NCBI GenBank assembly: GCA_963514095.1
Contig: OY741264.1
Coordinates: 12,360,054-12,424,053 of the forward strand
Length of the DNA stretch: 64,000 bases
Direction of reading: 5' to 3'
From: Eutrigla gurnardus
Taxonomy: Eukaryota > Chordata > Actinopteri > Perciformes > Triglidae
Shown here: positions 12,093-24,615 of the stretch, one piece after another
Numbering within the stretch: the stretch's first letter is position 1
Layout: the number at the start of each line of letters is the position of its first letter
The notes under the pieces: model-generated
Database searches by the model: none
Told to the model about the DNA's origin: nothing
The model's input: the letters and a program-made list of their open reading frames with translations, nothing else
Translations under genes and position numbers: made by a program

Positions 12093-13674
12093 TGAAGAAA
12101 ATAAGTATTTGAACACCCTGCTATTTTGCAAGTTCTCCCACTTAGAAATCATGGAGGGGTCTGAAATTTCCATGGTAGGTGCATGTCCACTGTGTGAGAG
12201 ATAATCTAAAAAGAAAAATCCAGAAATCACAATCTATGATTTTTTAAACAATTTATTCGTGTGATACAGCTGAAAATAAGTATTTGAACACCTGTCTATC
12301 AGCTAGAATTCTGACCCTCAAAGACCTGTTAGTCCGCCTTTAAAAGTCCTCCTCCACTCCACTGTATTATCCTGAATCAGATGCACATTAGCTGCATAAA
12401 GACACCTGTCCACCCCATACAATCAGTAAGACCCAAACATTCAGCATGGCTAAGAGCAAAGAGCTGTCCAAAGACACCAGAGACAAAATTGTACAACTCC
12501 ACAAGGCTGGAAAGGGCTACGGAGAAATTGCCAAGCAGCTTGGTGAAAAAAGGTCCACTGTTGGAGCAATCATTAGAAAATGGAAGAAGCTAAACATGAC
12601 GGTCAATCTCAATCGGAGTGGAGCCCCATGCAAAATATCACCTCGTGGGGTCTCAATGATGCTAAGAAAGGTGAGGAATCAGCCCCGAACTACACGGCAG
12701 GACTTGGTCAATGACCTGAAAAGAGCTGGGACCACCGTTTCCATGGTCACTGTTGGTAATACACTAAGACGTCATGGTTTGAAATCATGCATGGCACGGA
12801 AGGTTCCCCTGCTTAAACCAGCACATGTTAAGGCCCGTCTTAAGTTTGCCAATGACCATTTGGATGATCCAGAGGAGTCATGGGAGAAAGTTTTGTGGTC
12901 AGATGAGACCAAAATGGACCTTTTTGGTCATAATTCCACTAAGCGTGTTTGGAGGAAGAAGAATGATGCGTACCATCCCAAGAACACCATCCCTACTGTG
13001 AAGCATGGGGGTGGTAGCATCATGCTTTGGGGGTGTTTTTCTGCTCATGGGACAGGACGACTGTACTGTATTAAGGAGAGGATGACTGCAGCCATGTATT
13101 GTGAGATTTTGGGGAATAACCTCTTTCCCTCAGTCAGATCATTGAAGATGAGTCGTGGCTGGATCTTCCAACATGACAATGACCCAAAGCACACAGCCAG
13201 GAAAACCAAGGAGTGGCTTCGTAAGAAGCATATCAAGGTTCTGGAGTGGCCTAGCCAGTCTCCAGACCTAAATCCAATTGAAAATCTTTGGAGGGAGCTG
13301 AAACTCCGTGTTTCTCAGTGACAGCCCAGAAACCTGACTGATCTAGAGAAGATCTGTGTGGAGGAGTGGGCCAAAATCCCTCCTGCAGTCTGTGCAAACC
13401 TGGTGAAGAACTACAGGAAACGTTTGACCTCTGTCATTGCAAACAAAGACTACTGTACCAAATATTAACGTTGGTGTTCAAATACTTATTTTCAGCTGTA
13501 TCACACGAATAAATTGTTAAAAAATCATAGATTGTGATTTCTGGATTTTTCTTTTTAGATTATCTCTCACACAGTGGACATGCACCTACCATGAAAATGT
13601 CAGACCCCTCCATGATTTCTAAGTGGGAGAACTTGCAAAATAGCAGGGTGTTCAAATACTTATTTTCTTCACTG
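12090..13674 (+). mobile_element. Tc1-like DNA transposon, full length, IR/DR type
   Basis: The element spans 1,585 bp between TA duplications at 12088-12089 and 13675-13676. Both ends carry inverted repeats of about 200 bp (12090-12292 and 13473-13674). Each inverted repeat has an outer direct repeat beginning CAGTGAAGAAAATAAG and an inner one beginning CAGCTGAAAATAAG, both running on into TATTTGAACACC. This two-repeats-per-end layout is the IR/DR structure known from Sleeping Beauty and other fish Tc1 elements. The two inverted repeats are nearly identical over their whole length, which suggests a fairly recent insertion. A single transposase frame occupies the centre on the plus strand. 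Confidence 0.95.
12446..13468 (+). pseudogene. Tc1-like transposase (DD34E) with one premature stop
   Basis: This frame encodes a Tc1/mariner transposase, which binds the element's inverted repeats and catalyses cut-and-paste transposition in the nucleus. The open part is 291 residues; the same frame then continues for 48 codons past an in-frame TGA (13319-13321) to a TAA at 13466-13468, 340 codons in all, the usual length for fish Tc1 transposases. Residues about 1-110 are the paired-like DNA-binding region with two helix-turn-helix segments; the GRPR-like linker is degenerate (SGAP at about 58-61). The catalytic triad is complete: D153 in SDETK, D244 in HDNDPKHT and E279 in SPDLNPIENLW, with 34 residues between the last two. 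The stop lies just after E279 and removes the conserved C-terminal tail. CAG-TGA-CAG would arise from CGA by a single C-to-T change at a CpG, an inference from related elements. The start at 12446 gives the typical MAKSKELS N-terminus. Confidence 0.93.
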
Positions 13675-13676
13675 TA

Positions 13677-14880
13677 TATCATCGACCTAAATTGCCTCTG
13701 CAGCATTCTGTTTAGCCTTCCACCTGATATCATTTAACTTTTGCCTCACATTGCACAGTGGGTCTCCTATAACAACCGCAAAACGCTAACCCAAATGTGC
13801 AATCCTCTCCCACTCTGGTTTAGCATCATTTTCCCTCTGTGGTTTAATCATGATGCTTTAAATCAATCTGTGGGTAACTGTGGTGGCTGGCAGGATATAG
13901 ATATTAAGCCATTTCATGTGTGCATGATTTCACAATGACTGTGGTTTACATTAGGCATCATGCACTGATAGTGTACACAGTGAGTAGATTAGAGGGAAAC
14001 CTGTGCTCAGTAGCATCTACCTTTTGCATGCACAGCTTTGTAACGGTGACCGGACCACGTGACTCTAGCTGCTTACCCCTATGCTTTGATTATGACCTTC
14101 CTCCTTGCTGCCTCTGGTTTTACCACCCTACTTGATATGTTGCAGCAGGCATTGCACTTTGTTTGATGCTCAACCCTGCTCCCCACCACCACCAGCGTCA
14201 GTTTCCCGTCTGTGGTCTCAGATGATATCCTGAGCCCTGCTCTTTTATGATGCTGACCTGCCTGTGAATGTGGATCCAGGCGACAGAGTGCAGCCTCACA
14301 GAGGTTTTTTATAGGACCTTTGCTTCTTTGGGGGGGATTTGTCCATGTCACTTCTAGTTTTATATTTGTCTTTTGATAACATTTTGCATACACTCCATTT
14401 AGGGTTCACAGTGTCTTAGCCAAGTCAGACAGATATAAGTCACATGATTTGACAGGTATCTGATCAAGTGGACAGTTCTGACAGGGTGAGTTGTCATCCT
14501 GCCATAAAGCATGGCATTGGGGAAGATGAACAGTTTATTATTATGACTCACTTTGATAATGCACTGTTTACTAATACGTGATTGTGTAGAAACAAATGCA
14601 CTATTTTTGCTCCGCTATTTTTGGTCTTTTGTCAATGCATTCTCAGCTTCCTGGACCAGCACAGTGGTCGCCAAAACAAGATGGAGGAGAGCCTAGTCCT
14701 TGTGGTTTCCAGGTATCCCTTATTCATTTATTTATCTATCACCTAACTGCTTGTTACTGTGACCAAAATTCAAAGCTTGTTTGGTTCTCATGAGTGATGA
14801 AATGGTCCAGCAAAGGCAAATGTCAAGTAGATACATATTTGGCGGGAATGGGTTGGGGGAAAAGGGCATGTAACATTATA
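13677..14880. other. Unique DNA, nothing recognised
   Basis: No exon, RNA gene or repeat family is recognised. Open frames are short and unsupported. Confidence 0.55.
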
Positions 14881-15581
14881 AGGCCCCTACACACCGCCCA
14901 GACGTCCAACTGCCTTATCCGACCATTCTCCGCCCACTCTGTTGCCTCTCGTCTGACCCGTTCGGCAGAAAAGTTGCGTTGTACACACCGCTTCGACGTG
15001 CTTCCGACACCACAGCAGCGTGTACGTTCTGCGCTTGCGTGAGATGCAATAAGCCTCCTTAACAGCGGGTGGCGCTAGTCTTGTGCCAGTACTCCAAAAC
15101 AGGAAAACAGGAAATGACGGAACGGAGTGCAGATAAAAACAATGCACACACAGTCTTGGTTCAGTATTCGTTCTACTCGAGAAGACCTTTGTGGACTAAA
15201 TACTTGGCATTTCTGGAAAGATGACTCTGGCTAGGGTGACACTCGCGTTGTGTGCTCTCGGGCTCATTATTTTACGAAGACGTCGTCTCAGTAGGGAACG
15301 AGTAATACGGAGTTTACCATCGTCACTTCCGCCCCGCCCACACACCGCCATTGGATACTCTGATTCGCTAGCACACCGCCAATCAGAGTATCCAATGGCT
15401 CAGACGTCCAACAGCCCACCTCCTCAGACTTCGCATGCTCAGTCTGATCAGACAACGTCCGCGCGGCTCCGAAAGCTTCCGACGCAGCTGTACACACCAA
15501 ACATATGTGTTCCCGACCTCGTCCGAGCCTCTCCAAACGCTTCAGACGTCCAACGGTTGGGCCGGTGTGTTCCTGCCTATA
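14881..15581. mobile_element. Non-autonomous DNA element with inverted ends, PIF/Harbinger-like
   Basis: The left end reads AGGCCCCTACACACCG and the right end, reverse-complemented, reads GGCAGGAACACACCGG, giving imperfect terminal inverted repeats; GACGTCCAAC also recurs near both ends. TATA flanks both sides (14877-14880 and 15578-15581), a possible target duplication. The interior is more GC- and CpG-rich than its surroundings and repeats the ACACCG(C) motif several times. A frame from 15221 begins MTLARVTLALCALG, followed by ILRRRRLSRERVIRS; a hydrophobic stretch followed by an arginine cluster resembles the N-terminus of Harbinger transposases, so this may be a deletion derivative. The superfamily is an inference. 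A poly(T) run of 16 bases follows at 15585-15600. Confidence 0.6.
15349..15397. repeat. Perfect 17-bp inverted repeat (hairpin)
   Basis: The arm CATTGGATACTCTGATT (15349-15365) is exactly complementary to AATCAGAGTATCCAATG (15381-15397), with a 15-base loop. It lies inside the Harbinger-like element and each arm contains an ATTGG/CCAAT box. Confidence 0.93.
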
Positions 15582-15600
15582 GACTTTTTTTTTTTTTTTT

Positions 15601-17970
15601 GATGGGGAAAGGTCCTTAATTTTTAGCTGAATAAAGCCCAAATGTTTTTGTTCATGATGCTATCAATTTTCCGTCTCCAGTTGTACTGACAAGACAGATG
15701 TGAATAAACATTTAAAGATGGGTTCAAAATGAAAATTATGTTCTGACATCTTACATTTTGATATCAAGATATCTGACATTTGTTTGCTGCTTCTTACAAG
15801 GCTTGTGAGCTAGTAGTTGAACAAGCTTGGTGTCACATGGTATCTCAGTGTCTTCCATGGTCAAGATTCTCAGTTTCTAGTTAGAATGGAACAAATGAAT
15901 AAATGGCTGAGTTTGATGGCAAGCACCCAGCTTCACCCGCGCTACCAATCCCAAATGCTCAGTGACAAGAGGAGGCTGCCTCTGCCATGGCTGGCCTCAT
16001 TGACACTGGTGTCTGACTGCTCACCACCAGGCTGCAGAATAAAGGAATATTTACTGTGGCAGTAACAACTGACTTTCAAACATAGTAGCTAGCTTAGTTT
16101 AATCATCTGAATAATAACACATAAAATTACAAATTGGCATATTTGAACCGCCAGAGTCAGTGCAACCCTAACTAATGTGTTTTTGCCGGCTGGACTGTCA
16201 AAATGAGAAAAATTACAATTTCAATCCAGAGGAGCTACATTAGCTTCAGTGACAGTTGCTCCCAGTTAATGTTGTACTTCCCTCAAACAACAGAGGGGAT
16301 TTTGAAGTAATTAATGTTATATGCATTGCTAACTGTAAAACGTGTAGGTATACGGTGTATACCAGTGTTGGGTCGAATACTGTTCCCCCGCCAATTACCA
16401 CGTTACCACAACCTAAAACTGAACCAACCCTTACCTCGGAGTCTCTGTCCACTCCACCGTGAAGTATGCAGGGTGTATCACAAAACCAAGCCCCATGGGG
16501 CCCAAAAGATTTTTTTCCATAGATTTACGTTGAGAAAGAGACATCAGTAAGGACATTAAACAAAGAAGTCTTGGAGGTACGTCAAAGCAGAAAATGCTAT
16601 GTGTCGCTCAAACAATGTATTTTGTAATTTAATATGGAGGACTTGATCAGCTTCAACTAAGATCCAACTGATTGACAATCCAAAGGCCAACAGATCCAAC
16701 AGTAAGGGTGCTCAAGTCTGATACTGTCCGTTATTCACCCCACATATTTACAATGAAATTTAAAAACATAATTTTTAAAGGGTTTGAAAAAATAACTGCT
16801 TAAAAAGCACATAGAAATAGAAAAATATATTATACCTCCTTTTATCATATTGATGCCTTAAAATTCACACATTCATCACGGAGCAGTTTATAGCTAACCC
16901 TGATTAATGTGAAAATTAATTAATTATCTCTGATTTCATTAAAATGATAATCAAATCATTATACTCCAACGTGTCGTTGTAAGTTCCCATTGGAGGTTTG
17001 AATGAAGTTCAAGAGAGGTGACACTCACAAGACAAGCTAGTAGCTGATGTTGAGAAACTGCAGTGACAAACACGGCCCTTCTGTCTGATCACGAGTTTCT
17101 ATCCCACAGGTAAGAACTGTATTATCCTTTGCTGCAGTGCAGCAATTGTTATGTTCAGTCAATGGCCTGATGTGCTCGAACTGCTGCAGATTGCAGTCCA
17201 AATTGAATTAGTCAAAGATCGGTCTTACAACTTAATCAGATACACTTTTCAGGCCACTAATTAAGAAGAATAATTACATATGCCTGTCCCCTGTCGGGCA
17301 AAGTACTCCTAAGCGTGTGTTTTAGAGGGACTATTATTAATTATGGTGGCTATGGACTGAAATGATTATGGCTTTCTGCATTGTCATGTCAAGTGTGGCA
17401 TGACTGAGGAAGTAATTGTTTTGATCTGCTCCGCTGCGTTCAAAATCTCAACTCATCCTGATAAACAATTCAGAGACGTCATGCTATAATTGTCTTCTAT
17501 AAGCTTTCCCTCAAAAGTGTCTCTCTTAAATTGAGCAGAAGCGTTTCCTTCCCACCCCCATCTGCTTTCTCCGATCATTATTTTAACTCTGTAAAAACCT
17601 GTATTATACAACAGTAGCAAGGGATGATTGTCACTGAATCCCTCCAGAGTTTGAGTAAACCTCTGCTGGGATTGTAGGATCTGGAAGATAGCACTTGGTC
17701 AATATCAGGAAAAGAGGTGCAGAAGCCTTTGTGAACATTGGGATTGTACTCTCTTAAAGGGTAATAACTGTACTTCTTGATTGACTGAGAGAATTAAGTG
17801 GAGGTCAGTCACAGAGGATTTACTAAGCATCCATATTTTACTACTTCTTGTGAAGTAGGCTCATTTTAAGGATAGATAATAAAATCATCCTTCACATATC
17901 TTAGTAAAAAAAAACATTTTTATTAAAATAACTAAACAGCCGCATTGCCAAATCAGGTCTGGGCCTGAAA

Positions 17971-18009
<39 letters not shown>

Positions 18010-18089
18010 AGAGACCCAATTTGGTGCTGCGATGGTGCGATCCCATCACAAGGTGATCTCAGGTTAAAACATTTTTTCATATTTACTGG
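15601..18089. other. Unique DNA, minor repeat fragments, no gene
   Basis: No gene is seen. The stretch near 16484-16560 (GCCCCATGGGGCCCAAAAG and onward) resembles a dispersed fish repeat I recognise only loosely. A (GT)n tract lies at 17974. The 17010-17560 segment is repeat-free and carries paired homeodomain-like sites; it is listed as a candidate conserved non-coding element. Confidence 0.5.
17974..18006. repeat. (TG)n microsatellite
   Basis: About sixteen TG units. Confidence 0.93.
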
Positions 18090-18114
18090 ATGAAAGGTTA
18101 TCAACGTTGCACAC

Positions 18115-20348
18115 ACGAAAATGAACGATTATACTGCAGTAAGAACCCATCGCAGCCATGTGTCCTAATCCAGTCAAACCAGAGAAGATTTCGCCAGAGA
18201 CCCATTGGTCGAGGCTGTAACCCATCCAATCTCTGCTACCCACCCTTCTCCACCGGTACGGAACTTGAAGTACTAGGGGGGCTATGGAACAGCCAGTCTG
18301 CAGTCAAGAAGGCGGACACCATTTCAGTGTATGCCTCCCTGCAGACTCTCAACTGTTCTTTCCTCACTACCATCCACAGAACAATTCTCCTTAATGCCTA
18401 CTGAGGAAGCCTCCTCCATCCTGATGTCCTCACTCTCCTCTTCTTTGGACACACTCTGTCCCCCCACCTCACGACCAGCGCGATCATCTCCCTCCCCTCC
18501 CTGGCAGTCCGAACCTCTGCGAACTTCCCTCCCAGAAGACATCTCCCCCAACTCTCAACTCTGATGGCCTTACCAGCTTTAGCCCTCTCACCTCTGAAGA
18601 CATCCACACCCTTGTTACATCTAACCGTGCCACCACCTGCTCCCTTGACCTGATTCCCTCCTCTCTTCTCCAAGACATCTCACATGACATCTTGCCATTC
18701 CTCACCACCCTAATCAGCTCCTCCCTCACCTCAGGTGTCATTCCAGCGGCTTTTAAGACAGCTACAGCGAAGCCGCTCCTAAAAAAAAAACACCCTAGAT
18801 GCTGCTGACATCCGAAACTACAGACCTGTATCTCTTCTTTCATTCCTCTCTACAACCCTGGAATGTGCCGCCTACAACCAACTGTCGTCCTGTCTCTCGC
18901 AGGACAACCTCCTTGACCCTAATCAATCAGGATTCAGGACTGCTCACTCCATTGAGACGGCCCTCCTCACAGTGACTGAGTCCCTGCGAGATGCCAGAGC
19001 CTCATCCCACTCCTCCGTTCTCATTCTACTCGACCTATCTGCTGCATTCGACACAGTCAACCACCAAATCCTCCTCTCCACCCTGGCTGAACTTGGCATC
19101 ACTGACTCTGCTCTAACCTGGTTCACATCATACCTGACAAATCGCACCTTTCAGGTCACATGGAATGGCTCTATGTCCAAACCCTCTTCTCTGGACACAG
19201 GTGTCCCTCAAGACTCAGTATTAGGACCGCTTCTGTTCTCACTATACACCAGATCATTAGGCTCTGTAATCACATCACATGGATTCTCCTACCATTGTTA
19301 CGCAGATGACACCCAGCTATTCCTCTCTTTTCCCCCAACCTCTGACACCCACACTGCAACTCGCATCTCAGAATGTCTGGCAGACATCTCTGTCTGGACA
19401 ACTGCACATCACCTCAAGCTTAACCTGAATAAAACTGAAGTCCTCTTCATCCCAGGGAAAGACTGCCCTCGCATGGACCTGTCGGTCACTGTCGAGGGCA
19501 TCACAGTATTGCCGTCGTCAACTGCGAGGAACCTGGGTGTAATCCTCGATGACCAACTATCCTGCACCCCCAACATCACTGCTGTGGCCCGATCCTGCAG
19601 ATTTGCCCTCTACAATATCCGAAGGATTCAGACTTTCCTCACAAAGGATGCAACGCAACTCCTGGTCCAAGCACTGGTCATCTCTCGCCTTGACTACTGC
19701 AACTCTCTCCTGGCTGGACTCCCGGCCTCGGTGACTAAACCATTGCAGGGTAACCAGAACGCTGCAGCATGCCTTGTCTTGAATCTACCCAAATTCTCCC
19801 ATGTGACCCCCCTCCTCCGTGACCTCCAATGGCTTCCTGTTGCAGCACGCATCCAATTCAAGTCGATGACACTGGCCTTCAAGGCCATCAATGGAACGGC
19901 ACCCATCTACCTTCAAACACTGGTCAAACCACACGGCCTGAAGCAAGCACTTCGCTCCTCTACTTCAGCTGGCCGGCTGGTACCACCATTGGTGAAATCA
20001 AACAAATGTCGCTCAGCAAAGTCCAGACCCTTCTCTGTTCTGGTACTTCAGTGGTGGAACGAACTCCCGACCAGGCTCAAGACTCACCTGTTCAGACTTC
20101 ATCTCGACTCTGCATAGCATGACCCACTAACAACCCCCCCCCCAAAAGCACTGTTGTTCTCAAGGTATTCTTGCTGAACAGCTACTACTTTATTCAGACG
20201 AGTACCTAACACTTGTTTCTATTTTTTAGCTCTTACTTTATCGGCAATGATATGTTGTGGTTTCTTTTTTTCTTTCTTTTGACAAATGTACTTATTGTCA
20301 TTCGCTTTGGACAAAAGTGTCTGCTAAATGACCTAAATGTAAATGTAA
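18115..20348 (+). mobile_element. LINE retrotransposon, L2 clade, defective copy
   Basis: The element is recognised by its reverse transcriptase (listed separately) and by its 3' end: GCTTTGGACAAAAGTGTCTG at about 20302, then CTAAATGACCTAAATGTAAATG repeats, the hallmark tail of fish L2 elements. The start is uncertain. A piece of the upstream region is readable near 18270-18345 (GLWNSQSAVKKADTISVYAS), after which most of the endonuclease domain appears to be deleted; sequence resembling the region before the reverse transcriptase resumes at about 18391. The copy is thus 5'-shortened, internally deleted and frameshifted. Confidence 0.88.
18560..20117 (+). pseudogene. L2-clade reverse transcriptase, frameshifted and mutated
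   Basis: This is the reverse transcriptase of a non-LTR retrotransposon, which would copy the element's RNA at a nicked target site. A 381-residue frame opens at 18972. It contains motif A (LLDLSAAFDTV, catalytic Asp near residue 21), motif C as YADD (residues 110-113) and the C-terminal segment with RLDYCNSLLAGLP and WWNELP. Homologous sequence extends upstream to about 18560 (the DIRNYRPVSLLS block near 18798), but a run of ten A's at 18781-18790 changes frame, so the upstream half is one base out of register. The conserved PQG of motif B reads PQD (residue 81), a likely inactivating change. INQNAAAR of relatives reads GNQNAAAC here, again a probable CpG decay. Confidence 0.88.
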
Positions 20349-20946
20349 CAAAATAAACCCCTGCTCCCTATGAGGAAGTATAATATACTATATGATGTAC
20401 TGTATTTCCACAGTATGAGGAGCAGCAATGTAAGTCTCGAGAGCTTCTATTATATAATATAGTATTTTTTTCTGTATGCCTCTAGCAGCAAAGTTATACC
20501 AAACACATTCCTAATGATTTACTTTTATGCTGTCTCCTGGCAGACACCTGTCTTTTGTGACACCTACGACTAAACTTTTATAAACTTTTGTCTGTAAAGT
20601 GGAAGATGAAATAAGTTGGGTGACAGAAAAACTTGGAGAGCAACACTAAAGAGATGTATAGGTCACAGTAAGGTCACATGTAAATGATTTGTGTGAAGAA
20701 TTAGATTTGTAATGTAACAAGACACAACACAGACATCCTTTTCTCATCACGCATAATTGCTTTGGGCATATACTCTGTAATACGCTTATAAGATTAAGAC
20801 TCGCAGAATGAATGTGTCATCTGCAATCCAGAAGTAGATGGACATTTTCTTTATTAAGCATGACGATGTAAGTCATGGAATTTTAGTTATTCTGCAAAGC
20901 ATTATATTGCTGAATGTCTTACTTTATGTCTTTTTACATATGCAAG

Positions 20947-21001
<55 letters not shown>

Positions 21002-24000
21002 TTTTGTTAAACTCAGTGGATCTCCTTACCTGTAGGCAGCATAAAGAGAGAAAGGGGTAGAACAAAAGCATAGAGAAAACTGATAACCATCAGTGCTTCG
21101 TAGATGACACATTGGTATGGGCACTGTAGATTACAAGCACCTCCTTCCTGCTTCGGAGTGCCATTTCATATACACCTCTGTTAGAGAACAGCGCGATCAA
21201 TAGTGTCACCCAGATAAGAGCTCTCCTCATCTGATACGGCTCTTGAAAAATCAGGGCCTTTTACCTAAAGGCTAATCATGGATTAGAGCCACTCACAATG
21301 ACATTTCAGATACATTGGAGATAATATGGGGTTGCCATGGGCTCCATTGCTTGCATTTGTTTAGTGTTTTGTATGCATTGATGTTTCTTTTTCTTCAACA
21401 CGAAAGCTGTAATTGAGGAATGAAAGAGGCGCAGAAAATATAAAAATTGTGCGATCCCTTGGATTACAGAAATCTGATATCAATCATCGATGCTGAATCA
21501 GTGCGGGCAAACTGTTTTTTTTTTTCATTTTTTTTTTACTCAAAGACCAGCTTACACAAAAAAGTATGATATTACAATCATCCTCGAGACAAGATTATCT
21601 ACTGGCAGCTGAAAAGAAAGGCAGTTGTTAATTCCAAGTACATGTCCAGGATGGCACAACTGCCACTGGTCCTCTCACGGCATAAAAGCATCTGGCAGAC
21701 ACCCTACCTACTACAATAAGATAAAATGTGATTAAGTGAAATCATTTTAAGACAGGGAGTTTCAAAAACAGGACAATGTCATGCAGATCATATGGGCTAT
21801 TTTGAGGAAAGCTGTTGCCATCAATTCAGTTAGATTTCTATTGTTCTTTATCAAATTTATGTCCCAGTTTCCAAACTTGCCATCAAAACTTCTTCAAAAT
21901 TGCAAATAAAAATAAAAATAAAATACAGCAGCAAAAACAAAATCCCTTTCCTCCTCTTTTAATAGTTAGGTGAACTGGCCCTTTAATTATTATTGACTTA
22001 AACACTAATCAAAGCCATGGTGAAGACACATTTATCCACTGTTGAAATTGTTGACACAACTTGTTGACCATAAACACATTTTTTACTTGATGGTGAGTAT
22101 AGCTGGCTTTTGTATTAAGGGCTGATGTACAACATGATTCCACAAGAGGACAAGGACGTACACGGGAATCATAATAACCTGAATTGTTATTGTCAGGCTT
22201 GTTTTAACAAGCAACTTTCAATTATCTATCAAGAATGTGTCATGAATCTGCTGTTCACTTTGTTAAATAATTTCCCAGTCTTGGATTAATAAAGTAATTA
22301 TATTCTATATTCCAGCCTTCCTACATTACCTTCCAGTCAGTAGATGAAGAACCTTTGATAAGATGTCAAAAAGTATCTCAGTCTATTACTACAGTCCGGT
22401 AGATAGATTCATTTCAGCCTGACTTAATTTCCCAGGAGACAACAATGATGGAACACGACATTCTTGATTCTCCGGTGCCTTCATTTAGTGTTCCGTTGTT
22501 CCCAACAAATATGTGTCATTTGTATAGCTGCACAATTGCAAGCCACCTAAAGCAATAAACACATCCTACAAGAAGGGGCGCCAGCATATCTTAAAAAGGG
22601 ATCCCATTCATATTTTATAAAAATCGATTCACTCTTTTAAATGCCGAGAAATGACTTAATTACTCCAAATTCCTGTAATCAATGCATAATGAATATGTCC
22701 TCACATCGGGTGAAAAGAAACGTGGCAAGGTCTCAGGTCAAGAAGATTCATAACAGAAGGAAGATGAAGTCCGACAACAAACCATTTTCTGTGTACAGAA
22801 GATGTTTGATGTAAGTTTTTTTTTTTTGTTCCAATTATTTGTGAATGTCTCAGAATAAGGCAGAATGATCCTGTTGAAAATGTATGTGCAGTACTTTTGG
22901 GGGTTTAAATTGGTTTAAAGTGGATTTATAAATGGAGGTCACCAAACTGTGTCCACCAAGAGAAGAAACTCATGTCAGCTATAATAAATTCAGAAGGCAA
23001 ATCTCATTATGTTCAACCTTGTCACTGGATCTCAGCTTCTATACAGTATCGTTATTATGAAACAGTGACAGACTGTATAATGTTGGAAGCCAAGTTAATA
23101 TACTGGCAAAAGATGAAGGTTCATGGTCAAGTGCTTTTCATCATTCTACTTGCGTAAGCCTAAATGCTCCATTTACACCATCTGTCTGTCAGAGAAACCA
23201 CACTGCGAGTTTTGTTAAGGTACACAACAATGTTTACATCTGTTGTAAAATGCAATATTTGTTCTTGACAGCACAGTTGCTGTTCAAGGCAGACTTTTCA
23301 GCAAATCTGGAACGCTTCTTTTCAAACACAGTGGTAGAAGCATCAAGCATTTAGGTCAACAGAAATGGTTAACATCAAGTGAACTTACTATATTATTAAA
23401 GTATTGCACTTATCAATGAACCGTTCTTGCCATTGTTCAATGAGTCATATACAATCGTCTTAGCCTGAACAGATGCTAATAAATAAATGTGCATGCTGTT
23501 TTGCCAATAATCAACACCGCTGAACTAAACTATCCATGCCCCATAAAACATAAACCACTCACAGGGACATTCATCTTTTTAATCATCATCCCTTTGCCAA
23601 ATGGCACAGCAATGAAATGTTCATATTATTCCTTTTTTTCCCCCCTTCACAGTCAGAAAGTGCGCCAAGTTGTCTGGGTGACCATCTGTGTGTGTCTTTC
23701 CTGAGGGTCACCATAGTGAACAGAGAGACAGGTGTGTTAAAGAGAGGTTACAGTGGCAGATATAATGTGGCGTCGCCTCATTCCTCCGTGTGTTAAGGAG
23801 CGTTGCTGCTCACACACAATGAAAATAAGATTGCAAGGAGGAAAGATTTATTTGTCATTTCGTCATGTTGTGTATACTCTCGCACCCAAGCATTTTGATA
23901 ATGACTAGACATGATAAGGATGACCTCTCCTCACCACCTAACAACATGGAGAATATATTGCGGAGGATAAAGTTGAGGCTATTTGAAAGGTCGGTATTAC

Positions 24001-24607
24001 TGTGCACTCAACACATAGTAGAGCCTGTTGTCAAATCCATGAATGTCATGATATTGCACTGTGGGATCGGAGAAAACAAAGCTTTCGGGATTGGACAGGA
24101 TTGGAACTAAAATCTGCTTGTATGTTCCCGGTCAATCAGGATGAGCATATTCAACCTGATGGGGGCTGAGTGTAAAAGGGGGGCAGCAGCAGCCGCGCTC
24201 CTTGTACACACTTCAGCTGGTAAAATGGCAAGTCAAGGATCACTTCTATCTGATGACACGCTGATCGAGTACTGCCCATTCTGCCCCAGCTCGGTCATCA
24301 CAGTTAATCCTCTGTTCTATGTGCCAAGAACACAGCTGGGATTGCACACAAATTGCATTGTGCAGACCACCTTTGTCAGGTGAGAGATGGCAGCAGTGAA
24401 GAACCTACTTTGAGGGGTACTTTCTGGTGACCAAGACGACGCGATGCTACTCAAAAGAACCAAACAACCCCCTCTTGTCCTTCTCCAGTACAGTTTGGCC
24501 TGACATTCTTTTGAGGACCAGTTTTTTGTGCCGCTGCATCTTAAATGGATTGTCTTCAAGGCAATATCTGTGAATCAAATGTAAAATAAATAAATGTCAG
24601 AAAAACC
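20349..24607. other. Unique AT-rich DNA, no gene
   Basis: No exon or RNA gene is recognised. It holds an (ATT)n tract, several A- or T-runs, and an unremarkable set of short frames. The segment 21270-21400 is repeat-free but shows no feature I can name. Confidence 0.55.
20948..21001. repeat. (ATT)n microsatellite
   Basis: About seventeen perfect ATT units, giving a poly-Leu frame on the plus strand. Confidence 0.95.
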
Positions 24608-24615
24608 ATCAGAAT

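Noticed and set aside
16366..16480. CAGTGTTGGGTCGAATACTG as a hAT left end
   Set aside because: It resembles some hAT termini, but no inverted partner or 8-bp duplication was found nearby.
18484..18843. 119-codon and neighbouring minus-strand frames rich in Arg/Glu/Gly
   Set aside because: Antisense shadows of the L2 element, whose true coding sense is the plus strand.
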